Shown one piece after another: positions 39,061-50,900 of a stretch of DNA of 64,000 bases. The translations under genes and the position numbers were made by a program. Origin of the DNA: Centropus unirufus (Eukaryota > Chordata > Aves > Cuculiformes > Centropidae). Within the stretch, counting starts at the first letter, position 1. Each line of letters opens with the position of its first letter. The stretch spans positions 1,173,630 through 1,237,629 of the forward strand of contig VYZI01000054.1 of assembly GCA_013397695.1 (NCBI GenBank), in the 5' to 3' direction. Below the pieces are notes generated by a model. It was not told where the DNA came from and did no database searches. It worked only from the letters and a program-made list of their open reading frames with translations.

Positions 39061-40996
39061 TGTATGAGCCTTGGTAGCCTCTTTGTGACATCCCTGTCAA
39101 CAGGTTTGTCACATAATATGCATCTGCTTTAGGATCCTTTGTCTGTTCAAACATTAAAAAAAGAGTCCTGTCATCACTATTTCACATTCCCCACGCGTTT
39201 TACCATCTCCAGTCTTTCTTTATTGGTTTCTCCCCATCAACTTGTCAAGTGCATCAACATCTCACTTACTCGAATAAACTTGGAGGAAGAAACCAAATGC
39301 TCTTAAGTCCCAGGTCCAGAAAGTATTTTGCTTTCAAATAGGCATTTTTGGTTCAATTGAACTTCAGCCAAGGTAGAGTTCTGTGGGACTAATCTGCTCT
39401 CTCATTCCCTTTCACACAGTCTTCACACACTTCACATCCTACAACTTTTTCAAAACAGTCCCAAATCCCGCAACAGAGCTGGACCGCAAACGAGGAGATC
39501 GTTTTTATTTGAAAGTGCTGCTCACTCAGCAAATGCACCTCTCTGAAGAAATGCAAATTGCTTAACACTGAAGAACAGCCTCATAGGCAGAGCTGCACAT
39601 GAAAAATGAAAATCCCCCCGTAGGGGAAAAGAAGCCCTGTCTGTGTAAGGAATAACTCTTGATCTTCATGATGGAGATGATGTTAGGAATTAAAGGAAAA
39701 TGATTAAAAAAAACAGAATCACAATACAGTTTGATTCCATTTTTAATAACATGTATTTACCAGTGTGTTATCAGCTTGGCAAATATTCAAGATTGTAAGG
39801 AAATTCAACTTTCATTTTGTTATTTGGCAGATTAAAAAAACAATTAAATTATGTACAAAACAGATGCACAGCATGCCTTGCTTGAAACCTAAGATTTTTT
39901 AAAAAAATTATTTATAAGGATAGGGGCATGAAAATTTAATTTAATGTACACCTTAGGTAATTTTGTGTCTTATTGTTCACAGCAATTACCATAAATCTAC
40001 ATATCAATAAGCGAGAACAGATGTCAGTTGTTACAAGTGCTTGCCAATCAGGCCTGTTAAAAAGTGACAGATGGGTGGTGATAGAACATTCTCATAAGGC
40101 CTATTAGCACATTCGCAGGAAATTTTTGTAGTGCTGCACAGTCACAGATGCAGTTCTGTGAAAACACGGGGAAATTTGAGAGCATGAGATTTACATTTTA
40201 CAACTTCTTGTGCTGCCTCTGACACCAACTTTCATATAATGAAGCCATTTGCATCATTTCAGTCACCGCAGCTTTTTTCCTGTGATAACTGTAAATTCAG
40301 AATTATTGGGTGCTTGTAGAGGAGGCAACAGAGTCATGAGCTGTTTCTGAAGACTTCTTAGGCCTCATCAGCTCTTGGGTTTCCAAAACCATAAGAAAAT
40401 CATATTAGGAAATAGATGAGATTCACTTGCTGAACAAATTCCTACTAATGGAAGGCACTGGCTACATTTTAGCAACAAAGACGCATGGAGAATTTCCAAG
40501 TCAGTGGCGACTATCAGGGCGAAATCTGGACAGCTCATAAGCAATTCCCACCAGCTTGACTTCCTTTTCTTTGGCAATGTTATCCTTCCCACTTATAAGG
40601 GAAGGTTTATTTAATTTTCCCTGAATTAAATCCTGACTGCACCTTAAAAAATTGTGGATTAAGGTAAAATTTATAATCCCCAAGCCAAAAAGCAACTATT
40701 TGCTAACACTAACGCCAGCTGTTCTGGATGTGGATGTTAAAAATGGGGGTAAAATCTTCACAGCCCATGTCAGAAAAAGTGTGATGTTACTCCAGCAATA
40801 CTCTAAGAATTAAACCAGATAGAACACCTGAGCGCTCCCTCCATCAAATTGTATATGCTCTGTGCCTACCTTTAGAATAGTTGCTTATCTGAACAGTGCT
40901 TAAGGTACCCTAACCATTTAGTGTTTGATTTAGCAAGGCCATTAAAAAAACTTTTAAGTTCACATTTGATTTTGTCCTATTTTTTAAGAGTACAGG

Positions 40997-41025
40997 CTTA
41001 AATCCAACTAAAAGTTGGATTTAAG
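40997..41025. repeat. Perfect inverted repeat, 13-bp arms
   Basis: The left arm CTTAAATCCAACT and the right arm AGTTGGATTTAAG are exact reverse complements separated by three A. The element could form a hairpin in DNA or RNA. No family is recognised. Confidence 0.9.
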
Positions 41026-41137
41026 ACTGAGTTAGTCTTTGGCTTGCATAGTATTTCAGCACATTTTAAACTTATGCATGCTCTAAACACACTCCTAATA
41101 AGAAATACGCTTTGCTCAATTGAAACTTCCCGTCCTA

Positions 41138-41174
41138 GTGGGAAAGATTAATCTTAAGATTAAACTTTACCCAC
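41138..41174. repeat. Near-perfect inverted repeat, about 18-bp arms
   Basis: Arms starting GTGGGAAAGA and ending CTTTACCCAC pair almost completely around a perfect 16-bp palindrome (41148-41163), with one mismatch and one extra base. It lies about 110 bp from the hairpin at 40997. Its origin is unknown; a MITE remnant or conserved structured element are possibilities. Confidence 0.85.
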
Positions 41175-44100
41175 AAAAGAAGTCACTTGCCCAGGCTCTC
41201 GTCATAGTCAAAGGAGAGAGAGTGAGCGGGTGATTCATTCAATATGAAAATAGACAGATTAACCCCAGCCCTTGGTAGCATGAATTACAGCCTGGGAGTG
41301 ACTTCATTGACATTGCAGGGAGACTGGTTGCCGAGTTTCCAAACTGCTGAGGTTCAGCGGGATGAATTCTACCCACAAAGGCAATAAAAAGCCCCTCTCC
41401 TTCCTTTCACCATTTATGGAAAACCCAGACATAGCTACACATCTTGTACACAGACTTGGCCAAACTTCCACATCATACACTTTTACCACCTGAACAAGCA
41501 CGTCTGTTAAACTGCTGAGTGTTGGTTTTCCTCTCAAGGTGCCTCTCCTTCCCCTGCAAGCAGGTATGACATGTGGATTGTGAACAGGCTCACTTGTTTC
41601 AAATTTTGCCTCTCCAAAAATGCTAAATGGAATCGTTTAATTTATTAAAAAAAAATTTGAAGCTAATTTTATGGGTTGAATTAAATAGGACATTCAATGG
41701 AATTACTGTTGCAAAAGCTCAATGTTTTTAGTCCCCGAGGTCAACATTTTTAAAGCTGGTAGTTATCTTTAAGAAGCAGCTATCTCCCTTCAGCTGGAAA
41801 CAGTTTCTCAGTGACCTTTATTTTTAATATGATACCCCTAAAGAGGTCATAGCAGGAGAAGCCCTCCTTCAGCACGGCTTTGCTGGAATGAAGCCACCAA
41901 GACTCAGAGGATATAAAGGATCCGTGGTCCAATGCAAAAGTATTGAGCTTTTGTGCAGATGGTCCTGGCTTCCCACTGGTCCCTCCAGATCCACTGAGCC
42001 AATCCAACAATTAGAGGAAAATGTTCAAAAAGCAGAATCTCACAGAGTTTCTCTCACCCATCTGCTCCTACAGACTCTGCAACCGGAAAATCTGGGGGAA
42101 ACAGGAGGAAATCTGGCTTGGGTAAGAGAAGAAGGGTGAAATGGATTGAACAGGGCTCAGAAAGGGCCAGAAGTTCAACGCAAAACGCAACCAAACTGTG
42201 AGAGAGTTTGGAAAGGACTGGAAAAAAAAAACACTGGAAAAATACAGAAAGTCCCAGCTGTAAGAGAGCATAGGGATCTGAAAGCCAAAGTAAGAAAAGC
42301 CAAAAGCGTGGTTTCTTCTACTGCATGATTTCAGAATGCAAAACACGCTGTCTGTTCAATGAAATTAAGAGTCCTTTTGTCTCTTTTATGTGTACTGGAC
42401 ATGAATCATCACATATATAGAAATAATTTCACATAAGCAAGTATTTATGGCTGCCAAAATACTTTACATTGACGGGCAATAGGAAATCTTCATAAATGGT
42501 AATTTTTTTAACATTTCCATTTTCTACAATCATCCTATGGAATATAAATCCTCCTTGTTTATGCTGTCTGTACTTTCCAGGTTCTTCTTAAACAGACAGG
42601 TTGGCTTTAATAACTGCACCTTTTAGGACCTGATCCAGCACCAGCTAAATTCAGTGCAAATGTTCAAGCAACACCAGTCTCCTTTGAACTAAACTTTCCA
42701 TGCAATTTGTATGTATTTGAAGAAGGAATCTTTTTATGCTTGAAAGGTAAAGTAAGACAATCAAATCACATAAAGTAATTCATCTACATCATTAGTCTTG
42801 CCCAAAGACAAAGTACGAGCTAGACACTGAGGCTTGAGAGACGTGAGAGAAAACATTCCTTTCAAATCAGCATTAGCAGATATCAGAGGAGGGGAGGAAA
42901 AACGAGGAAGTGCTCAGTATAAACTATGCACTTGATGATGGTATGTGCTTGTATGTTTTACAAAGGACGGCGAAGCAGAATTTGGCATGGTAGGGTTAGC
43001 TCCCTAACCATTACCAGGGGACTGCTACAATACCAAAGCAGTGTTCCCAACTTTCCCAACCTTATTACCACTTTCGACACACTAAATTATTTTCTTCAGC
43101 TTGGCTCTGCAAATAAAACATTTGAATAAAAATTTAATTTTTCAATAAAAATGAGGAAACCTAAACTGTGAAACCTTAAAGCCTGGGAAGCCAAATGGCA
43201 AACTGCTGCTTTTTGTCTCTCAAATGCTGATGTTTCACAAATTTTTCATGAACCAGTTGCATGATTTGCCTGGACTTCATGCATGGTTTATGAACACAGG
43301 GCAAAGTCAATACTGAACATACAATGGGGCCAGTGGGCTGCTACAGCAAAAAGAGCATCCACTTTTGGAGCTCGTGCTCTGTGTTTTGATGTCTCTAGGT
43401 TAGTGAGTTCTTAACAAAAATCCCTGTTTTTCTTTGGAGTGGATCCCCCACTGCCAACCAAACTCCAATTCTCTTCAAGCAAAAATGCCTAAACCACCCA
43501 CTTCTTTCAACAAACCAAGAATCCCTGCTTTTGCCACAGAAAAACTACTTTAAACAGACTGAGGCATGTTATTAGGGAAAAGGAATTTAAAATTTCATGG
43601 TGAAGATTGGTGTCTTTGCTCTACTAGCAAAGAAAATTGCTTTAAGAAAAAGTACTACAAAGGACTGCATGGCAAATATTTCTTCACACGTGCAACATGG
43701 TGTGTGCTGTGTCCTGTCTGCCCAGTATAGAGACAACAAGCTTTAGCAGTACAAATAAATATTTGCAGATTCAAAGGTACCCAATTTTGGACAAGACGGT
43801 ATTTGTATGTGAACTCCTAATTTGGCAAACTGTGACTTCATAGACTTAAACACAAAGGAGACGCTAGAGCCCTGATATGTAAGTAAGAGAGAAATTTCAA
43901 TGTCTTATGCGGCTTTTGATCTAACTTTTAGTGTCTGAATTCTGTGGTAATCACACCCATTGACTTCAAAGATAAAAGTTGGACCCCTCAAACAGAATGT
44001 TCAAAGAACTTGCAAGCTGCAATGAAGAATCTTCTTTAGCACCTTATTCGATTGTGTCTAAATTTTGTTCCTTGCCTTGAAATATTATATAAATAGGCAA

Positions 44101-45895
44101 GCTATATGCAATATAAAAATACATATCAGATTAATTTTTGTAAAATGAATTTATATAGCTAAAGGTAAAAAGGTCTAGGCCTTTATGAACATTCAAGAAT
44201 GGCTTCAGCAAGTATTGTAAGATCTTGCTGCAGACACAGACTATTTTCTATTCCTTCCACAAACCACAATATACAAATCTTTAATTCTAGATGCACAGCA
44301 TAACAAAGTACCACATGATCTCTGAGGAGAGGACATGAACTCTCATTTCTAATGATAAAAATCCTTAGTCTTTGGTGGTTTCATGGAGAGCTGCTGCTCA
44401 GAAAGAAATTTAATATCGCTAATTTGACCTTGAACATCAAGATTTAAGAGTTACATGTCTTAGGTAAAGAGAGGATTAAACTTTGAGCTGTTTTTATAAC
44501 AAGAATATAAAAGAAAAAAGTCATATTTTCCAGAAGAACCAGTCATTCTTTACATTATCCCATAGATGAGAGCATTAACAATCTAATCTGCAGTCAAGAA
44601 GTATACCCCTCAAGTAACAACGATGTGCCACTATGATATTTTAAGATGACTTTCTGCTAGCCTCAAGACCGTGTGATTTTCAGAGAATAAGTCACATCTC
44701 AGATTAAGATCTCATTCTGAAATAACTAAAATTCTTAGTTTCTTCACAGTTGTTGGAGACAAAGCTCAATCTACACTAACTGGGAGGAACAGAAAAAATC
44801 TAAGGTGCACATAATGCAATGGATGTCACATTATTTTGCCTTGGTGTCTCAGTTCTTTCATTTTGTAGACCTAACCAAATAAGAAACATTAAACACAATC
44901 TCTGAGTTAAAAGACATTTTCAAAATTACCAAATATAAAACTGCTACTGAAGTGCTCTGTTCTGTTTATCATATTAAGATACTTTTTTTTCAATGATAAA
45001 ATGTTAGATTGCAAGTGTAACATAATAGAGCCAGCAAGCACTGCCAGCAGGTTTGAGGAAGAGAGAATAATTCAGAGATATTGTCATCTGTAGGCCAATT
45101 TATATTGTCAGACAGCAGGTTCATATTAGTCTCTGATGTCACTGCAATAATGGCATAATATAACGATTGAGCAAAGAATACCTGTGGGGTATAGCTATAT
45201 GGTGCGGTATATCTATACTTGTTAAACTATTTCAGGATTCATTCAAAGCAGAATCAGAAGCAGCAGACCAGGACTAAAAAGAAGAGTGAGAAAATGGTGT
45301 TCATAAAGACTTCTAAATATTTTAGCCCTTGTTTTGTGATGACGAAGCAAGCACAATGTTGTATTTCACTGATTCAGTGGGTTCATGATTAAAATAAACT
45401 AATGCAGCAATTTAGGGGTTTTGTGCTTTTTTTTTTTCCTCTAACAAGAAAAAAAGCTTTTTAACAGTTTTTCGCGGCAGGCATAATGTGCATCTGTGCT
45501 CTGATCTACTGCACATGCTGCCTTCTCTAGCATCATGTTAAGTTAGGGTATCAGCATGGTAGGTCACACAGTGGGAGTGACCTTTTGCTAATCACTACAC
45601 ATCAGTTACTACTGGCACACAGCTCATTACTAAGAAACCCTCCAACTAGCTGGCTTTCAAATCCGCTCACACTTTGATTATTTTTTACCCTTTTCTTTCT
45701 TTCTTTTTTCCTCCAGACTAAAGATTACACTTTTACATAAAGGCTTCTGTTGTGTAATTTTGTCAACTAGGGTTCCAAAGTCAAAAAGGCACCCAGTTAA
45801 TTTTCCATGATTATAAAAAGAGCCTGAAAATTCATGCTGAATGTAGGCCTGTAATCTTGGGTTTCATTAAAAAAGATCAGAACATTTTTACTTAC

Positions 45896-45958
45896 CACCT
45901 ATTATTAAAATATTTTGGGGCTGCCATTAATTTGATTTTTCAGGACACGGAAATCTCC
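45896..45958 (-). other. Candidate cassette (poison) exon, unproven
   Basis: On the minus strand a good acceptor (CTAATTTCCAG, with a branch-like CTAAT) lies 63 bases before a near-consensus donor (GGTG|GTAAGTA). The segment starts 360 bp into the intron after the 64-bp linker exon. Joined to that exon in phase 1, it would reach an in-frame TAA after ten codons, so inclusion would truncate CELF2 before RRM3. No transcript evidence is available here, and such site pairs also arise by chance. Confidence 0.2.
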
Positions 45959-46317
45959 CTGGAAATTAGAATGTAATCCTGCTGTTGCTGTACTGGCACT
46001 TTTCATAGGGTAGGATACAGCTGCAGGGACTAAGAGCTCTCCTGCAATTTACAATTGGTTACTTTGGACAAACGGCAGGCGACTAATGCAAGACAAACTG
46101 TTTGCACAACCTGGGAGCACTGGGTTTAATTTCAGTTTTTGAAAGAGGGGAGAAAGTGTTTCTATTGATGTTGAACCATGAGCTGTCCCCTGCCAACACA
46201 TCTGCCACATTTAATACAAAACATTCCCCCTGACAATGTGATTATTAGAGGTACAGAATTCAATAGCTTAAGAATACAAAACATAGCTTGAGCAAAATGA
46301 AATGTTTTTTAACTTAC

Positions 46318-46381
46318 CGGCCATTTGCTGAATGCCGCTGAAGGCACCCAAGTTACTGGAGGAAGTTGCTTGCTGCAGGAG
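46318..46381 (-). CDS. CELF2: CELF2 64-bp linker exon
   Basis: This exon encodes LLQQATSSSNLGAFSGIQQM followed by A and the first base of a glycine codon. It starts at phase 0 and ends at phase 1, so it is the only linker exon that would cause a frameshift if skipped. The acceptor reads TTTGCAG and the donor GCCG|GTAAGT. A second in-frame AG lies nine bases into the exon (after CTCCTGCAG), so a form lacking LLQ is possible, though this is inference. The sequence matches the conserved CELF2 linker. Confidence 0.96.
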
Positions 46382-47777
46382 CTGCAAATTAACAACACAG
46401 CACAGCAATCTATCTGACATTAATGTAACAAATGAACATAAGACTAAAATGAGCTATCATTTCACATTTGAAGTATTTTAGCTTTCCTTTACATTTATAT
46501 ATTCTCTTGCTTCTGCCTATTGTTGGAATGAACATCCCTAGAGTCAACGCTGTAAATCCATATTAATGTCTAATCTCTATTAAGAAACACAGAGACACAA
46601 GGGAAACTCAATAACATTGCTGCTTTAAAACAATTAATCAATTTATTCTTTTTAACAACCAGGTGTTAAATCTATTTAAACCAACATAGCATGACTAATT
46701 ACAACCCTCTGTAGTCTAGTAGTTACCATAACTCATCTCTGTCAATCACGGTCCATTCTCCCCCGCCCCCCTGAATTCAGATTTTCTTTATTATCTTTAT
46801 GAATCAAGCAAACCGACAGACACTCATTAAACTGGTATTTGTACACAGCAATTCAGCCTACCTCAGTATCAATTACCCTACCTGAGTACTAATATATATT
46901 TTTAATTGCCAGGTGAGTTGCTGTTTATAATTGTATCGTTATACCAAAGCATTGTATGCATACAAAATACGTGTTTATGTATACACAGTACATATACATG
47001 GACACATCTGTTTGTCTAACTCGAACCATCAGGAACTTCCCAAGTTAACCAAAAGCTGCTCAACCAGATCTCCAGAGCCACGAAAGACAGACTCCCTCTC
47101 AGCTCTGCTGCAGGGGCCATCCAGGACCCAGGACGTGTGGCTGTGGATTTCAGATTTGTGTAACAGGGGCAGCAGGTAACACCTCTTTCTCATCTTACAA
47201 ATTGACCAAGGAAAATACTATGTTAAATTTATGAGAAACAAATTGCTTTCCCCTGCCACCTTCACTTTCTGTACAAGGTAGTGTGAACCATACAGGTTTA
47301 GCATTGACAGAACCATGCATTAAATTGAAAGCCCTTTCTAAATTAAAATGTGGAAAATTAGAGAACCGAACCACAACATTCTAGTTTAGAGGCTGCAACA
47401 TATAGATATAGCCTCTAGAGTGTTCGGCTGCCTATCTATCCTCTCCTAAGGAAGAACATGAATATTATTCCAGCTATAAAAAAAAAGACTCTAACATTAA
47501 AAAGAACAATCAAACTAATGGAATCAAATTTGATTTTGCAGCACGAATATACTTAAATACTTGCCTTGGACAGTGCTGACACATCTTGAAATGTTTATTC
47601 AAATTCTACTCCTCGTTATTTATTTTTAGACTGGGTGATAAACACAGAGAATCTTTTATATAGAATACATATCCTGAAGGACTTAGCAATTTATTACAGG
47701 GAGTTTATTACAGCTGATGTAACAGGGTTTTAAAATAAATACACTATAATATAGACACTGCCTCTGAATGAACTTAC
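46382..47777 (-). other. CELF2: CELF2 intron, about 1.4 kb
   Basis: This is the shortest intron in the window. A slightly GC-richer patch near 47030-47180 has no recognised identity. The rest is AT-rich unique sequence. Confidence 0.75.
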
Positions 47778-47936
47778 AGCTAGGTATTGTGGTGTGAGTC
47801 CTCCAAGACCTGTGAGGTTTCCCCAAGTGGCAGTATTGAGCTGTTGCATCTGCTGTGCCAACTGCTGCTGCAAACGCCGCTGCTCCTTGTCCTTTTGGGT
47901 ATCAGCGAACTTCACCACGATTGGTGAAGAGCAGCC
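47778..47936 (-). CDS. CELF2: CELF2 exon: RRM2-linker boundary
   Basis: This 159-bp exon (53 codons, phase 0-0) begins GCSSPIVVKFADTQKDKEQ, the last beta strand of RRM2, and continues into a glutamine-rich stretch (RRLQQQLAQQMQQL). It ends GGLTPQYLA. The acceptor is AACCGCAG and the donor is GCT|GTAAGT. The glutamine-rich part starts the divergent linker, the region of CELF proteins that carries splicing activation and repression activity. Because the exon is symmetric, skipping would keep frame but remove the final RRM2 strand. Confidence 0.97.
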
Positions 47937-50900
47937 CTGCGGTTAGACAAATTGGGAAAGACAGAGGTGTTAAAACCCACTGAGTCACCCTCACATCATG
48001 AGCTCAGCCATGTCCCATAGTGCCACCGGCAATGGTACGACCTGATGGCTAACCCTCTCTTTGTCTTTGGCGTATACAGAACCATAAGGACTAAGCTTTT
48101 CAGCTTTTTAGGAAAAGAGGCTATGTTGAAATTACTGATTCCCCAGTTCTTTTTATATAGTACCTTTCCTCAGGCTCTCTTTTCCTTCCAGCTATCAAAA
48201 TGCTGCCAGAGACAGTGAAGTGTACCAGTCCTCTTTAATTAAGCTTCAAAGTTGATGAGATGGATGTGATGCTTTGTCTGCAGTCTGTTTTCAAGGCTTT
48301 GCCAAAGGGAGAGGTGTTCCATCTCCCTGCTGCCAGGGACCACACAGCCAACGCTGCCCTGCCACCGTGGTCTGGCTGTGTGGTCACGCTCAGTGCTGCT
48401 GGCTGGTGTATCCTATGTGAATAGACGCTGAGCAACAGATTTACTTCAGCGCCCATCATTAACGTGTCACTGGTCCTTTTCATATTAAGGGCCCCTAGCC
48501 TGAAGTGAGCACAAAGGGTGATGCTGCTAGGACAATTCTTCCACCTGAGGTCCACTCTGGCATGCTTTCTATCAAGCACCCTTGAAATGCGACCAAAGGG
48601 CAGGATACAGACTAAAACTGACAAGTAGTGGTGGTAGCAGCCAATTCTTGATTGCCACCATTTCTTCTATTGCTTCTATGAATCTCTTGTTACATGATAT
48701 GGGAGGGCTGTAAGGTACCTTGGGAAATAGTAACGCTGTAAGAAAGAACTGGAGAGCTGGTCTGCAGCCTACATCTCACCTGTGCCTGAAGGACTCTTGA
48801 GAAGTCATGAACCAGATGGACTTTTGAGGTAGGCTGGCTATTTAACTTGGACTTCATATTAGGTATTCCAGGGAAAAGTCACTGAGAGAATGAGACATGA
48901 ATATGGAAGATGTCTCTGTTACTCTCATTCTATTTTTTTCCCTGCTAAGATATAAAAATATGTTTTCACATTTTAAGTGAAAGTCTTTCAAGTCTTCATT
49001 TTTTTTCAAATCAAGGGAGCAAACTATACACTGCAATGATTCAGTTCTTCAAATTAATTCAATCATTTTGTGATTCATAGAAACTGTTAATCCATTGCAG
49101 TTTTCCAGCTTCATAGGATCCAATGAATAACCTGCTTCTACACACCATATACTAATTTTTTGTCCAACTTCCATCTGTGAAGGGTGACTGAAGTCCAAAA
49201 ACCATAACAACACTTTTGCCAAGGTGCATAATGTGGGATGGGGAGTGGTTTATACTTAACGTAACTTCCTATGGCTGCTCTGTCAATGCCATGAACATCT
49301 TTGTAAAAGTTCCTGCCCTCTATTATTTACAAAAAGCAGCCATGTACCTTTTCTCTGATGAACTTCACACTAGCAGAAACTATGAAAATATTCAAACTCA
49401 ACAGACTAAACAATGAAATAAACCACAATGATAGTGTCTCTTGTATGAAGATCTTCCATGAACACTGTTCCTTTAGAATTATCTTACAAAATCATTGCTT
49501 GTGATTTATTGTTCTACCTTCAACTCCTTTCCTGTGCGTTTCATCGTAAAAACATCTTTCAGTGTTCCAGTGAGGAAGAAAGGAGATATGTGTCACTCTA
49601 GCAATCAAATAAAGATTATGATGGAGTCAGCTTGTTACAGAATCTCTCCAGTGATTTTTATACTAATATTAAAACCAAGACCCTTTAAAAAAAAAATTAA
49701 ATAAAAAATTGTTGTGGCAGAGAGGGTGTGAGATAGATTTTTCTGGTTTCGCTAATATAAAAATTGAGCTGTTTCTATTTAATATAAGGTTTGGTAGCAC
49801 GGGGCTATAAGAAACCAGAACTTGCTGACTTCTACCTAGATGTACAGGAGAATTAAGTCTATTTCAAAAGAAATATAAATGAATTTCAAAGGAAGAAATA
49901 TTCTGTGGCTATTTCAGTTTTCAGATCAGCACTCAACACTACAGCTGACAGCAAATTTATGACTACTTAAATGTCAGTAAATTGTATAAAAACAATATCT
50001 CTGCAATTTATGAATCTATAATTCACTTTTTCACTGTTTGGTCTATATTTCATCTCTTCGTCATTTTCAAAAGAGCAAACATTCTGAAGAGTGAAATTAT
50101 ATATAGCAAGTGGCTCTATATGAGAAAAGGGTTATTGTTGCATCAAATTTACTCCATAATAACAAATTAGTGTCTTCTACTGGTGTTGCATTTGCATGCC
50201 TTAAACAAACAAGCAAATCTCTACAGAAATGAGGCAGAAAAGCAAAACCTCTAGAGCAGGAGTTAGGTTATTAAAATCAGTTCATTTAACCAGGTCAGAA
50301 AGTTAGGTGGAAAGAATAGTAAGAGAATTCATTATTCTGAGATGTGTTCATCTGGACATTAACTTTGCCATTGTTGTTTCTTAGCCCACTTAGAAATTCA
50401 TCTCAGTCAGTGATGCTTGTCAAAGAACTGAAAATAATGAAATCAGAAAAAAAAAATCTGCAGTAATTGGGTTGAAATGTAATTGTGTACTATGTATTGT
50501 CCTCACAGCTCACTTTTGTTTGCAAAAACCATGAAACAAAAGTGTCCAAGGACCACTCTTTCAGACTGAAGGTTGAGATTTACCACCATTTGACCCAAGA
50601 AAACATTTTACTAAAGAGGATGGGTAAAAGGGAGCCATTTTTTTTTTTCTTAAAGAATTATATCTGTTTTATACTACTCCATTTTCTATATCAAGAGGAA
50701 GCTCCCAGCACATACATAAGGTACATCTCCCTTCCTTATTAAATGGCATGGTATTGACACCCATTTAGTGCCATTTTCTTCCCAAGAGCTGGTGCTGCCT
50801 TTTTGTTTCTCTTTTTGTTGAAAAGACAGGGCGTACAGACTCTGTCGAGTCCCTCACCCACAGAGATCGAGGGTGTACGGCTTCTCCCCAAGAAGGTACT

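Larger units (their letters stand above)
36961..39120 (-). mobile_element. CR1 LINE copy, internally deleted and 5' truncated
   Basis: This copy is in the same orientation as CELF2. Reading 5' to 3' on the minus strand it contains ORF1 esterase-like remnants, ORF2 endonuclease, the ORF2 linker, the beginning of the reverse transcriptase, and then the typical avian CR1 3' UTR. The UTR ends in CCATTCTATGATT at 36961. The 3' UTR begins immediately after the RT start at about 37250, so the RT core including its catalytic aspartates is absent. Several stops and frameshifts break the reading frames. It cannot encode a working enzyme. The 5' boundary is approximate. Confidence 0.93.
34136..46317 (-). 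other. CELF2: CELF2 intron, about 12.2 kb
   Basis: The intron holds the largest transposon in the window (CR1 copy, about 36961-39120), a 21-bp tandem duplication at 36635-36676, and two short inverted repeats at 40997-41025 and 41138-41174. It also holds a possible cassette exon at 45896-45958. The block at about 39720-40180 is AT-rich with many short regulatory-like words and resembles a conserved noncoding element. The remainder is unremarkable. Confidence 0.75.

Noticed and set aside
40997..41025. MicroRNA precursor
   Set aside because: The three-base loop and 13-bp stem are too small for a pre-miRNA.
48235..48624. 129-codon minus-strand frame
   Set aside because: Unrecognised composition, no splice support; treated as chance.
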